43,680 nt of DNA from Flavobacteriales bacterium (lineage in GTDB: Bacteria > Bacteroidota > Bacteroidia > Flavobacteriales_E > Vicingaceae), in NCBI GenBank assembly GCA_002706365.1, contig PALM01000006.1, positions 1 through 43,680 on the forward strand, in the 5' to 3' direction. Made by a program: the position numbers and the translations under genes. Shown piece after piece: positions 31,261 through 40,085 of this stretch. The notes under the pieces are model-generated. The model did not search any database. It was given only the letters and a program-made list of their open reading frames with translations, and was not told the origin of the DNA. Positions within the stretch are counted from its first letter, which is position 1. Every line of letters starts with the position of its first letter.

Positions 31261-34200
31261 ATGCTCAACTCTCACTCTCAATTTAGTCTGCGATACGGCA
31301 CCATCAAGGCGGCTGAGCTGATCGATATGGCCTTGGAGAAGGGATATACAGCTTTGGCACTTACCGATATCAACAACACTTCAGCCTGCCTGAACTTTGT
31401 GCGTTTGGCCGAGCAGAAAGGACTGAAGCCTTTGCTGGGAATTGATTTTAGGGAGGGCGACCGACAACAATTTGTGGGGATCGCAAAAGACAATCAGGGC
31501 TTCCAAGAGTTGAATGGCTATCTCTCAGATTTCCTACATCATAAAAAAGCTATCCCCGAAAGGGCCAAGAAAATGGAGAGGGTCTATGTGATCTATCCAT
31601 TTCGAAACTACCGTCACCAATTCATCCGACTCAAACGCAATGAGTTCATCGGTATTCGTCTTGATGAGCTTTCACAGTTGCCCTTTTCGCCATGGCGATC
31701 TCACCAGCATCGCTTTGTGCTTCTTCACCCAGTGAGCTTTCGACATAAGCGCGATTATAACATTCACCGTTTGCTCAGGGCGGTTGAACACAATAGCTTA
31801 CTCAGTAAGATGCCCACAACGGCATTCGGAAGCAAGGATGATTATATGCGAAATGCTGCTGAAGTCGAAAAGCTGCTGGAAGATTATCCAGAGATCTATC
31901 AGAACACCCAAAAGATCCTGGAAGAATGCCAGATCAGTTTCACCTATAAGAACCTACAGAAGAGCGGAGCAGTGAATCATAACCGTCGACACTTTGGCGA
32001 GAGTAGACAGACTGATCAAGCACTATTGAGAGCACTCTGCGAAGAGGGATTGAACTATCGATATCCCAACAATTCTGCCCCTGAAGGTTTGGAAGAACGA
32101 CTGAATAAGGAGCTCAAACTCATAGAAGAACAGGGATTTGAGTCCTATTTTCTGATCAATTGGGATATGCTGCGATTTGCCCGTGAGCGTGGCTTTTTCT
32201 ATGTAGGTAGAGGTAGTGGAGCCAACAGCATGGTGGCCTATCTGCTGCGCATCACCGATGTGGATCCAATAAAGTTAGACCTCTATTTCGAGCGCTTTAT
32301 CAATCCCTATCGGGAAAATCCGCCCGACTTCGATATCGACTTCTCCTGGCGCGACCGTGATGAGGTGACTGATTACCTCTTTGAGAAGTATGGAGAGCAA
32401 AATCAGATCGCACTGCTGGCTACCTACAATACGTTTAGCTATCGCTCATTGGTGCGCGAATTGGGGAAGGTCTTTGGCTTGCCCAAGCATGAGATGGACA
32501 AACTGGTAGCCGAGCGAAAGGTGGAAGAGAACCCCGACGATTATCTACGGCTGATCTATAAGTACGCTGCTCACATGGATGGTATGCCCAATCACCTTAG
32601 TGTGCATGCAGGAGGCATCATTATCTCAGAAAAACCGGTGCATTATTATTCCGCCACCGAGATCCCACCAAAAGGCTACCCCATTGTACAATTTGATATG
32701 GTGCATGCCGAAGATGCCGGACTCTACAAATTCGATGTGCTTAGTCAGCGCGGCCTAGGTAAGATCCGCGATTCGGTAGAGTTGCTGAAGCTAAGGGGAA
32801 AGGAGCAAGCACTGGATATTCATCATACGTCTCCCTTTTTCGAAGACCCCAAGATCAAGCAGCTACTTAAGAACGGAGATGCCATGGGTTGCTTCTATGT
32901 GGAATCTCCAGCCATGCGCATGCTGCTGAAGAAGATGAAAACAGATAGTTATCTGGGTTTGGTGGCGGCTAGCTCCATTATTCGTCCGGGCGTAGCCAAA
33001 TCGGGTATGATGCGCGCTTATCTCAGTCGCTCCTTAGACCCTGGCGATGAGTGGCGAAAGACTACTCCCAAAGTGATGCAGGAGATCCTGGAAGAGACCT
33101 ATGGGGTTATGGTCTATCAGGAAGATGTAATCAAGGTGGCGCATTATTTTGCCGGCTTAAGTTTGGGTGAGGCCGATATGCTACGCAGAGGTATGTCGGG
33201 CAAGTTCCGATCCAGAGAAGAGTTTGCCAAGGTGCAGCAGAAGTTCTTCGATAACTGTAAGGAGAAAGGCTATAGCGATGAGCTAACGTCAGAGATTTGG
33301 CGACAAACAGAAAGTTTTGCCGGTTATGCCTTCTCAAAAGGACATTCAGCTTCCTATGCCGTAGAGAGCTATCAAAGTCTCTACCTCAAAGCGCATCATC
33401 CCATGGAATTCATTCTAGGTGTCTTGAATAATGGAGGAGGCTTTTATAGCCTCGAGATGTATATTCATGAAGCGCGAATGCTGGGTGCAGAGATTGAAAC
33501 GCCCTGCGTAAATCGCTCGGGGATGTTGTCGGTCTTATATGGCGAAAACACCATTTATCTGGGTTTTTATCTGATCAAGGATCTGGAAGAGCGGGTGGTT
33601 AGTCGGCTGTTAAAAGCCCGACAAGCAGGAGGGGAGTTCGAAGATCTAGCCGATTTTGTGGAACGCTGTCCGATCTCCATTGAGCAACTTAGTTTACTTA
33701 TTCGCTCAGGCGCATTTCGCTTTAGTGGAAAGAGCAAGCAGAAACTGCTTTGGGAGGCCTATCACCTTTTGGGTCATAGCAAGCGTTCAGAGGGGAGCGG
33801 TAATCTTTTTAAACTGCAGAATCGCGCTCAAAAGCTTCCCAAATTGGATCAATTCCATCTGGAAGATGCCTTTGATCAGATGGAACTCTTTGGTTTTTCA
33901 CTTTGCTCACCTTTTGATCTACTCAAAGAACCCATGCCCACACAAACTAAGGCTAGAGATATTGGCGAGAATGTAGGAAAGACCCTTCAGATCGTCGGTT
34001 ATTTGGTTACGGTAAAGAATACGCGCACTTCAAATGGCAAATTGATGCAATTCGGCACTTTCGTGGATAAGGATGGCGATTGGATCGATACGGTACACTT
34101 TCCACCGGTGGTTGAACGCAATCCCTTCAGAGGTAAGGGCTGTTATTTTATCCGAGGAAAAGTGATGGAAGAATTCGGCTATGCTAGTATAGAAGTCGAC

Positions 34201-34272
34201 CGTATGTTCAGATTGGATTATCTCAATCGCGGAGAGCAGCCAAAAGTGAGTCTAGAAAAAATAAGACTCTAA
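31261..34272 (+). CDS. dnaE2: Short DnaE-type DNA polymerase III alpha subunit (error-prone type)
   Basis: A 1003-residue C-family polymerase, shorter than replicative DnaE (about 1160-1200). The palm has the two catalytic Asp in PDFDIDFSWRDRD (about 358) and the third in YKFDVLSQRGLGKIRD (about 492). GRGSGANSMVAYLL and the finger region VMVYQEDVI..AGLSLGEADMLRRGMSGK are standard. The N-terminal PHP domain is degenerate: the usual HxHS opening is N-S-H-S and the usual TDHG(N) is TDINN, so it has probably lost metal-dependent activity. A clamp-binding QMELF is at about 872, and an OB domain lies near the C-terminus. Size and proximity to dinB point to the damage-inducible DnaE2/ImuC group; the alternative is a second ordinary DnaE. 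No imuA-like gene is present. Confidence 0.85.
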   Translation: MLNSHSQFSLRYGTIKAAELIDMALEKGYTALALTDINNTSACLNFVRLAEQKGLKPLLGIDFREGDRQQFVGIAKDNQGFQELNGYLSDFLHHKKAIPERAKKMERVYVIYPFRNYRHQFIRLKRNEFIGIRLDELSQLPFSPWRSHQHRFVLLHPVSFRHKRDYNIHRLLRAVEHNSLLSKMPTTAFGSKDDYMRNAAEVEKLLEDYPEIYQNTQKILEECQISFTYKNLQKSGAVNHNRRHFGESRQTDQALLRALCEEGLNYRYPNNSAPEGLEERLNKELKLIEEQGFESYFLINWDMLRFARERGFFYVGRGSGANSMVAYLLRITDVDPIKLDLYFERFINPYRENPPDFDIDFSWRDRDEVTDYLFEKYGEQNQIALLATYNTFSYRSLVRELGKVFGLPKHEMDKLVAERKVEENPDDYLRLIYKYAAHMDGMPNHLSVHAGGIIISEKPVHYYSATEIPPKGYPIVQFDMVHAEDAGLYKFDVLSQRGLGKIRDSVELLKLRGKEQALDIHHTSPFFEDPKIKQLLKNGDAMGCFYVESPAMRMLLKKMKTDSYLGLVAASSIIRPGVAKSGMMRAYLSRSLDPGDEWRKTTPKVMQEILEETYGVMVYQEDVIKVAHYFAGLSLGEADMLRRGMSGKFRSREEFAKVQQKFFDNCKEKGYSDELTSEIWRQTESFAGYAFSKGHSASYAVESYQSLYLKAHHPMEFILGVLNNGGGFYSLEMYIHEARMLGAEIETPCVNRSGMLSVLYGENTIYLGFYLIKDLEERVVSRLLKARQAGGEFEDLADFVERCPISIEQLSLLIRSGAFRFSGKSKQKLLWEAYHLLGHSKRSEGSGNLFKLQNRAQKLPKLDQFHLEDAFDQMELFGFSLCSPFDLLKEPMPTQTKARDIGENVGKTLQIVGYLVTVKNTRTSNGKLMQFGTFVDKDGDWIDTVHFPPVVERNPFRGKGCYFIRGKVMEEFGYASIEVDRMFRLDYLNRGEQPKVSLEKIRL

Positions 34273-34345
34273 GGTATAAAGTCTCGTAATTATACTAGAT
34301 CAAAGCCCTAACTGTAACTTTTAGAAGCAAAATATATGATAATGC

Positions 34346-34353
34346 TTATTTTG
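34346..34353 (+). promoter_or_regulatory. Weak -7-like element for the lipoprotein gene
   Basis: TTATTTTG, followed by GCGCG, lies 26 bases before the ATG at 34379. It is one T short of a perfect TAnnTTTG. Confidence 0.3.
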
Positions 34354-34378
34354 CGCGACTTAACATTAAATTAATATC

Positions 34379-34903
34379 ATGAGATTAGGATTTCTTAAAG
34401 GAAAAGTAATGGCTATAGCAGTAGCTGTAGTAAGTTTAACAATGGTAGCTTGTTCTGGTGAAGATGGAGAGGATGGAACAACTGGTGCACCTGGGTCATC
34501 AAGCGTACAAAGCTCAACGTTCACTATTGCAGATACCGCTTGGAGCAATGGTAATGCAATTATTACAGTACCAGGATTAACAAAGGATATTGCTGATAAT
34601 GGAGTGGTATCTGTGTTCTTTACATTTGACTCACTAGGTACTGATACGATCACATGGAATCCATTGCCATATAGATTTGTAGGAAACGTAGGTGGAACTA
34701 ATCAGTTCATTACACTTCAGAATACTGTGAGCATAGGGCAGGTTACAATTTCTGCAAGGTTCTTTGACAATACAGCTATCAACTTCAATACTGAAACCAA
34801 CGCTAGAGTTGTAATGATTCCTAGTGCAAATATGCTAAGTGGTGTAAATCACGATAACTATGATGAAATGGTTAAAGTATATGGTATAGAAGAAAATGAG
34901 TAA
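34379..34903 (+). CDS. Small lipoprotein with collagen-like Gly-rich linker
   Basis: A 174-residue protein with a lipoprotein signal peptide: hydrophobic core VMAIAVAVVSLTMVA and a lipobox ending in Cys26 or so (MVAC-S). After it comes a short run of Gly-x-x triplets (GEDGEDGTTGAPG), as in bacterial collagen-like linkers, then a beta-rich domain of about 130 residues without a recognised family. It should be anchored in the outer or inner membrane facing the periplasm or surface. It has its own upstream region and a strong terminator, so it is a single-gene unit. Function unknown. Confidence 0.82.
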   Translation: MRLGFLKGKVMAIAVAVVSLTMVACSGEDGEDGTTGAPGSSSVQSSTFTIADTAWSNGNAIITVPGLTKDIADNGVVSVFFTFDSLGTDTITWNPLPYRFVGNVGGTNQFITLQNTVSIGQVTISARFFDNTAINFNTETNARVVMIPSANMLSGVNHDNYDEMVKVYGIEENE

Positions 34904-34924
34904 GATTAAACTCTGAATAATTCG

Positions 34925-34955
34925 AAAAGGCTCATGAAAATGAGCCTTTTTTTTT
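34925..34955 (+). terminator. Terminator after the lipoprotein gene
   Basis: AAAAGGCTCAT pairs with ATGAGCCTTTT around a GAAA loop, followed by more T; a near-perfect stem-loop with T-run 19 bases after the stop codon. Confidence 0.92.
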
Positions 34956-35054
34956 GTCCCTTATTGTGCTTTTCAATGCAGAGCCGCGCTCACACACTCC
35001 AATAAACCTCTTGCCGTTTTAGTTGTTGTAATTTTACAATCAAACTCAAGAAAA

Positions 35055-35813
35055 ATGTCAGTTAAGATCACGAAAAAGACCTATCAAGCGAGAGGGCAAT
35101 TCAATGGAGGAGAAATATTGGAAAACAAACCTATCGGTTTTCCAAGAGAGGGAGGTGAATTAAAGCCATACTCAAACCTCTTCTATTGGTCGCATGCATG
35201 GAGTGATGAAGGGAGCACTATTGGATTACATCCACACCAAGGATTTGAGATCCTATCTTTTGTCTTTGATGGTCAAATAGAGCATTATGATACTTCAGAT
35301 GAAGAATGGAAGCCTATAGAGAAAGGTGGAGCACAGATCATTCGCTCCGGAAATGGGATTTCGCATTCGGAAAGATTAAATGCCGGAGCGCATATGTTCC
35401 AGATCTGGTTTGATCCAAATTTGGCAAGAGCTTTGGAAAAACCAGCTTCTTATAATGATTACAGAGATGCCGACTTTCCTGTTGAAGAGAAGGAAGGTAT
35501 GCGCATAAAGACTTACAAGGGAGATGGAGCGCCATTGATGATGGATAGTCCAGGTGTAGAGATCAAAGAGATCAGTCTTGAAGCGGGAAACCACCAATTG
35601 CCTACTGAGTCTGACAAGATCTACTCCTATTATCTGATCGAAGGAGAAGTTTCCACCTCTGAAGGAGATATGGAAGCCCACGATTTTTTGAGAGTGGAAG
35701 ATGAGACTAACTTATCTATAGAAGTAAAGGAAAGCAGTCGTTTCTTTTTAGTGGTAAATCCAAAGGAATTGGATTATCTCACATACTATCAATCGGCAAT
35801 GGCCAATGCCTAA
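35055..35813 (+). CDS. Pirin family protein
   Basis: A 252-residue bicupin. The N-terminal cupin has the metal-binding signature GLHPHQGFEILSFVFDGQIEHYDT (His and His near 59-61) and GGAQIIRSGNGISHSERL (His and Glu near 103-105), complete as in active pirins. Bacterial pirins bind Fe and some are quercetin dioxygenases or redox-sensing partners; the substrate here is not known. There is an A/T-rich TTGTAATTTTACAA palindrome about 15 bases upstream that overlaps a -7-like TAATTTTA. The stop overlaps that of the convergent GSCFA gene by 4 bases. Confidence 0.92.
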   Translation: MSVKITKKTYQARGQFNGGEILENKPIGFPREGGELKPYSNLFYWSHAWSDEGSTIGLHPHQGFEILSFVFDGQIEHYDTSDEEWKPIEKGGAQIIRSGNGISHSERLNAGAHMFQIWFDPNLARALEKPASYNDYRDADFPVEEKEGMRIKTYKGDGAPLMMDSPGVEIKEISLEAGNHQLPTESDKIYSYYLIEGEVSTSEGDMEAHDFLRVEDETNLSIEVKESSRFFLVVNPKELDYLTYYQSAMANA

Positions 35814-36811
35814 GAAGCAGGATGTTGATCTAGCTTATTCTTGATTTCTTCTAGTTCAGCTCCAAGATCTACTTCATAGCTCTTTTCAAATTGCTGAAGG
35901 TCAGTAAGTAGCTTCTTGAGGAAGCTCAAGTGTGCATTACTCTCTGAATTGAATGGACGGTGCGCCATCGAGGCTTGAAGTTTCTCTAATTCCAGAATAG
36001 CTTGCTTGCTTTTATCCTTCAGGCATGCAGATTGGAAATGCTCCCAGATGATATCTATTGCCAATGAATTGGGATGCACGAGATCTCGATCATAGAATCT
36101 GTAATCCCTAAGCTCATCCATCATAATCTCATAAGACGGAAAATAAAGGCAATTCTTATACTCCTGGCAGATCTCTTCCACAGCAAGATGTAGGGTAGAT
36201 TTGCTCAATTGGTTTTCTCTAAAACCATCTTTCAAGTGACGAACCGGACTAACTGTAAAAAGGATTTTTAGCTTTGGGTTCTTCTTTTCTAGCTCATTAG
36301 CCAAGCTTTTCCAAGATTCTACAATATCATTGATGCTTAGAATCGCCTTATCAAATTCCGAGGAGGCTACTTTATGACAATTGTTAACTAGTCGATCTTC
36401 TTTCTTTAGAATATGAACCCAAGCGGTCCCCAGCGAAATAAGCAAACAATCTGCAGACTCAATCCATTTAGCTTGGAGTGCTAATTGCTCATTAACTTCT
36501 TTCAATAAAATTTCCCGATTGGGATTTGAAAAAGCAGAATGCAACTCATAACTGAAATATCTTTCATTAGCGTAATTCAGCTCGCTAAGATCAAATACTT
36601 CATTCTTCAAACTCCGCTCCAGTAAATTGAAGAGCGAAACTGGGTTGTAGCTTATGCCCAAAGGGTTTGTGGCGCAATCAAACTTGAAGTCGGCTAGCTT
36701 CTTACTTATATTTTCAGCAAAGCAAGAACCGAGGAATAGTAGTTTTGAAGCCTGATCCAGTTCAAGCTCTAATGGATTTATGTTTATCTGACTTTGGAGT
36801 TTGCTCTGCAT
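35810..36811 (-). CDS. GSCFA domain protein (SGNH-hydrolase-like)
   Basis: A 333-residue protein with the family name motif LFLGSCFAENISKKLADFKFDCATNPLGISYNPVSLF near residue 30. GTAWVHI (about 127) and HPNSLAIDIIWEHF (about 240) are the other SGNH-like blocks, with a possible Ser-Asp/His catalytic set. GSCFA proteins are thought to be esterase-like enzymes acting on acyl or acetyl groups, but no substrate is established to my knowledge. No signal peptide is evident. It is convergent and overlapping with pirin, and divergent from the K+ channel gene (33 bases apart). Confidence 0.9.
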   Translation of the reverse strand: MQSKLQSQININPLELELDQASKLLFLGSCFAENISKKLADFKFDCATNPLGISYNPVSLFNLLERSLKNEVFDLSELNYANERYFSYELHSAFSNPNREILLKEVNEQLALQAKWIESADCLLISLGTAWVHILKKEDRLVNNCHKVASSEFDKAILSINDIVESWKSLANELEKKNPKLKILFTVSPVRHLKDGFRENQLSKSTLHLAVEEICQEYKNCLYFPSYEIMMDELRDYRFYDRDLVHPNSLAIDIIWEHFQSACLKDKSKQAILELEKLQASMAHRPFNSESNAHLSFLKKLLTDLQQFEKSYEVDLGAELEEIKNKLDQHPAS

Positions 36812-36843
36812 AACTTTCTACAAATTAACTACATTTAACCCTG

Positions 36844-37701
36844 ATGAGTAGTCAGAAAAAAGACTTCAGAGATATTGACCAAGAACAAGCCCCTGATTGG
36901 AAAGTCAGAATGCACGAAGTGATCTTCGAGGCTGATACTCCAACCGGCAAGTTGTTTGATGTGGTTCTACTCTGGGCGATCGTTTTATCAGTTCTAGCAG
37001 TTATGCTGGAAACGGTGGATTCAGTTGCAACTAATCATCGAGAAATGCTAGTGATAGCAGAATGGATCTTTACTATACTTTTCTCTATTGAGTATGTCTT
37101 GAGACTTCTTTCAGTAGGCAAACCCATGAAGTATATCACGAGCTTTATGGGAATAGTCGACTTACTTTCTGTGCTGCCAACATACATAAGCTTGTTTGTG
37201 GCAGGTCCGCAATATCTCTTGGTTATTCGTACAATCAGATTGATAAGGGTATTTAGAATCCTAAAATTAACCAGATATGTATCAGAGGCTCAGGTTCTAG
37301 GAAGGGCATTGAAAGCCAGTTTTGCAAAGATCACCATCTTCATAAGTGGAGTTGTAATCCTTGTATTGATCATGGGAACCTTGATGTATTTGATCGAAGG
37401 TCCTGAGCATGGATTTACTAGCATTCCAACCTCCATGTATTGGACAATTGTAACGATTACAACAGTTGGATATGGAGACATAGCCCCAGTCACTACTTTA
37501 GGACAAACCCTTGCCTCAATAATTATGCTTTTGGGTTATGGAATTATCGCGGTACCAACTGGAATCGTTACTGGGGAATTGGTGCGAAACAGAAGTGTTA
37601 AAAAAGTAGAGGACTTCAATACTCAAGCTTGCCCGCAATGTTCTAAAGAAGGTCATGACTCAGATGCCAAGCATTGTAAATTCTGCGGAGCAAATCTTTA
37701 A
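36844..37701 (+). CDS. Voltage-gated potassium channel with C-terminal zinc ribbon
   Basis: A 285-residue membrane channel with six transmembrane segments. The S4 voltage sensor has arginines at regular steps (VIRTIRLIRVFRILKL, about 126-143). The pore helix and selectivity filter are TITTVGYGD (about 205-212). The S6 segment is followed by a soluble tail ending in a four-cysteine ribbon, CPQC..CKFCG (about 263-283), which is not usual for Kv-type channels and may sense metal or redox. A -7-like TACATTTA lies about 12 bases before the ATG, so the mRNA is nearly leaderless. The gene ends in a 4-base overlap with the convergent M23 gene. Confidence 0.92.
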   Translation: MSSQKKDFRDIDQEQAPDWKVRMHEVIFEADTPTGKLFDVVLLWAIVLSVLAVMLETVDSVATNHREMLVIAEWIFTILFSIEYVLRLLSVGKPMKYITSFMGIVDLLSVLPTYISLFVAGPQYLLVIRTIRLIRVFRILKLTRYVSEAQVLGRALKASFAKITIFISGVVILVLIMGTLMYLIEGPEHGFTSIPTSMYWTIVTITTVGYGDIAPVTTLGQTLASIIMLLGYGIIAVPTGIVTGELVRNRSVKKVEDFNTQACPQCSKEGHDSDAKHCKFCGANL

Positions 37702-38972
37702 TTAGCCGCTAAGAGTTCCTTTTGAAGCGGGATGCCATCTAAGATTCTCTTGTATTCTTGCTTAACCCCTTCGAATTTTTCCTTGTTTTCTTCCAGAACT
37801 GGTTCAGCTGAAGGGAAATCTTCCCTGAGGTGATCCACTTGGCTTCCATGCTTCCAGAAACGGTAGCACACATGCGGACCGGTAGCCAGACCAGTACTTC
37901 CCACATAGCCAATGATATCTCCTTGCTTCACATATTGTCCCACTTTTACATTCCTGCGACTCATATGCAAGTACTGAGTGGTGTACATGCTATTGTGTTT
38001 GATCTTCACATACTTCCCATTTCCTCTAGTGTATGAAGAGTGGGTAACTACACCGTCGCCAGTACTCATGATCGGCGTGCCCGTTGGTGCTGCATAATCG
38101 GTGCCCAAATGAGCTTTCCAACGTTTCTGCACAGGATGGAACCTTCTTCTGGTGTAGCGAGAAGAAAGTCTGCTGAATTTCAGTGGCGACTTAAGGAAAG
38201 CCTTTCTCAAGCTCTGTGCTTCTTCATCGAAATAATCGTCCTTATTCTCTCCCTGCACAAAGTGGAATGCATAGAAATCTTGATCAAAATGATGAAAAGC
38301 CGCTGCTTTGATCTCGCCAATTCCAATGGCTTCGCCATCTACATATTGTACTTCATAGACAGCCTTGTACCAATCTCCTTTTTGGATTCTATAGAAATCG
38401 ACAGTCCATGCGAAAATATCAGCCATCTCAACAGCTAGTGCTGGAGAAGCATTGTTTTCTTGAAGACTTTCATATAGTGAGGAGTTTATAATTCCGGCAA
38501 TCTGCTCTTCTCGAACTTCAACCTCTTTTTGACCTTTGTAGATGTGAATGCTATCCCTTAGATCAAAAACTACAAAGTCTATTGGGTTTGGCTGATAAAC
38601 AAAGTATTCTGCTTTTTCAGTTGAATCTTTTGATTTGAAGATCTTATATGGCTTGCCGGCAAGCATTCTTCTCACATCAAAAACCTCTTTTGACTTCTTG
38701 GCAATTGCATCAATGGTGATGTAATCTATATCATGAGGAAGCAGGATATTGGCCAGAAATTCATTTCGTTTTATACGACCTTCAACAATATTGAAGTCGT
38801 TCTTATTCAAACCAAACTCAATCTTAGCTTCAACAATTTCTTCAGTTATGGTGCTATCCATTTGTACTTCAGTCTCATCCTCGATGTTTTGAGATTCGCT
38901 AATGAATAGTAAGACAAAGGCACCGAGAATCGCCGTGAGAACAGTGCTAATTAAAGTTAGTTTCTTCTTCAT
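37698..38972 (-). CDS. M23 family metallopeptidase (murein endopeptidase type)
   Basis: A 424-residue exported or membrane-anchored protein: hydrophobic N-terminal segment (about 5-25), an OapA/CsgG-like helical and beta mixed region, then the LytM/M23 domain (about 295-395). The zinc ligands are in HLGTDYAAPTGTPI (H-x3-D) and GPHVCYRF (H-x-H-like, here H-V-C), with YLHMSRRNVKVGQYVKQGDIIGYVGSTG between them. The middle position of the usual HxH is the Val, and the second His of that motif appears as Cys-Tyr-Arg-Phe in this reading, so activity deserves a check. It would cut peptide cross-links of peptidoglycan. It is 6 bases downstream of the tryptophan dioxygenase gene, in one operon. Confidence 0.88.
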   Translation of the reverse strand: MKKKLTLISTVLTAILGAFVLLFISESQNIEDETEVQMDSTITEEIVEAKIEFGLNKNDFNIVEGRIKRNEFLANILLPHDIDYITIDAIAKKSKEVFDVRRMLAGKPYKIFKSKDSTEKAEYFVYQPNPIDFVVFDLRDSIHIYKGQKEVEVREEQIAGIINSSLYESLQENNASPALAVEMADIFAWTVDFYRIQKGDWYKAVYEVQYVDGEAIGIGEIKAAAFHHFDQDFYAFHFVQGENKDDYFDEEAQSLRKAFLKSPLKFSRLSSRYTRRRFHPVQKRWKAHLGTDYAAPTGTPIMSTGDGVVTHSSYTRGNGKYVKIKHNSMYTTQYLHMSRRNVKVGQYVKQGDIIGYVGSTGLATGPHVCYRFWKHGSQVDHLREDFPSAEPVLEENKEKFEGVKQEYKRILDGIPLQKELLAAN

Positions 38973-38978
38973 TTATTT

Positions 38979-39989
38979 TTAGGCCTTAGAATTCTTGAAG
39001 AGCACATTTTCATCTACCCAGCTTTTACCCCAGCTATTTAGTTCGTCACCAGTCCATAATGTGGGATAGAAAATTCGTTTCTGGAATCTCGGTGGTAAGT
39101 ATTTCTGCCAGTTGGTTCCTCCCGTAGCAGCTATGTCTTCAGGGTCTTTTTGTAGATATCTGGCTGCCGACTTATAGTGTACAAGTGGCCAGTTGATATT
39201 CACATTTACATCTAAAAAGCGCAATTGCTCGATGAGGTCTTCATTATTTCTTTCTTCTTCCGGAAGATTTGAATATAGCGCCCATAAGTTCTTATCGGCA
39301 TAATCCAATGCCAGTTCTTTGAATTCCTTGGAATACTTCTTTTCGAACTGTTTTAGTGTTAAGGTTTTCTCGCCTGTAGCAAGCTCCGTTGCCCCTTTCT
39401 TCCAGTAAATGTGTTCAAAAAGTTCATCAATTTGCTTCTCATTTACCTTATGCTTGGTAAACTCATCTCTCACCTCTTTGTCGATCAATCTGTGGAAGTC
39501 GGTAGAACAGATCTCTATCATTCTATATTGTCCCGACTGGAACCCACTAGCAGGTAAAAGAGCCATGCGGAATTTTAAGAATTGCTCCTTTTCCATTCCC
39601 TGTATCATGATCTCGAAAGAATGGGTTAAGGCTCTGAAGTAGTTGTTGATCCTCTTTAGACGAGCGATAAAGAAGTCGGCTTTTAGCGACTCTTTGCTTG
39701 CTAGTTGCCTAATTTCATGCAAACAGAGTTTGAAATATAGCTCTGTGATCTGATGATACATGATGAAGATCTCTTCATCTGGAATTGCTGTTCTTGGCTT
39801 CTGTAGGCTGAGTAGAGTATCCAATTGAATGTAATCCCAGTAGGTTACATAATCAGAATAGATCAAGCCATCAAGATAGGCTCCAAGATCTTGCCCCATT
39901 GCGGCATACTTCTCTTCCAATTGACGAACCTTATCAATGATTTCGTCGGATAGTGGGGAAGAGAGGTTTTTAGGATCAGATTTGCCCAT
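38979..39989 (-). CDS. kynA: Tryptophan 2,3-dioxygenase
   Basis: A 336-residue cytoplasmic haem enzyme that opens the indole ring of tryptophan to give N-formylkynurenine, the first step of the kynurenine pathway. Family blocks are FIMYHQITELYFKLCLHEI (about 76-94, substrate side), RMALLPASGFQSGQYRMIEI (about 142-160), and the C-terminal NWPLVHYKSAARYL, followed by GTNWQKYLPPRF. Length is somewhat greater than the proteobacterial enzymes (about 280), as usual in Bacteroidota. It is the first gene of a two-gene operon with the M23 peptidase, driven by the promoter at 40006-40013. Confidence 0.9.
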   Translation of the reverse strand: MGKSDPKNLSSPLSDEIIDKVRQLEEKYAAMGQDLGAYLDGLIYSDYVTYWDYIQLDTLLSLQKPRTAIPDEEIFIMYHQITELYFKLCLHEIRQLASKESLKADFFIARLKRINNYFRALTHSFEIMIQGMEKEQFLKFRMALLPASGFQSGQYRMIEICSTDFHRLIDKEVRDEFTKHKVNEKQIDELFEHIYWKKGATELATGEKTLTLKQFEKKYSKEFKELALDYADKNLWALYSNLPEEERNNEDLIEQLRFLDVNVNINWPLVHYKSAARYLQKDPEDIAATGGTNWQKYLPPRFQKRIFYPTLWTGDELNSWGKSWVDENVLFKNSKA

Positions 39990-39990
39990 G

Positions 39991-40005
39991 TTGAAAGATT
40001 TTCAA
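39991..40005 (-). promoter_or_regulatory. Inverted repeat between promoter and tryptophan dioxygenase start
   Basis: TTGAAA-GAT-TTTCAA is a perfect 6-bp inverted repeat lying between the -7 element (40006-40013) and the ATG at 39989, at the expected transcription start. It could be an operator or an mRNA 5' hairpin. Confidence 0.4.
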
Positions 40006-40013
40006 CAAAAATA
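40006..40013 (-). promoter_or_regulatory. -7 element for the tryptophan dioxygenase-M23 operon
   Basis: The minus strand reads TATTTTTG, a perfect TAnnTTTG, about 17 bases before the start codon. Confidence 0.6.
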
Positions 40014-40085
40014 AGAGATTGCTTAAAAGTTAAGCAGAGATGAAGAACATCTTACTCACAATCTTATCCTCAAATCTTTGAATTG

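Noticed and set aside
36843-36844. Possible riboswitch or leader upstream of the K+ channel
   Set aside because: Only 32 bases separate it from the divergent gene, and the -7-like element is close to the ATG, so there is no room for a structured leader.
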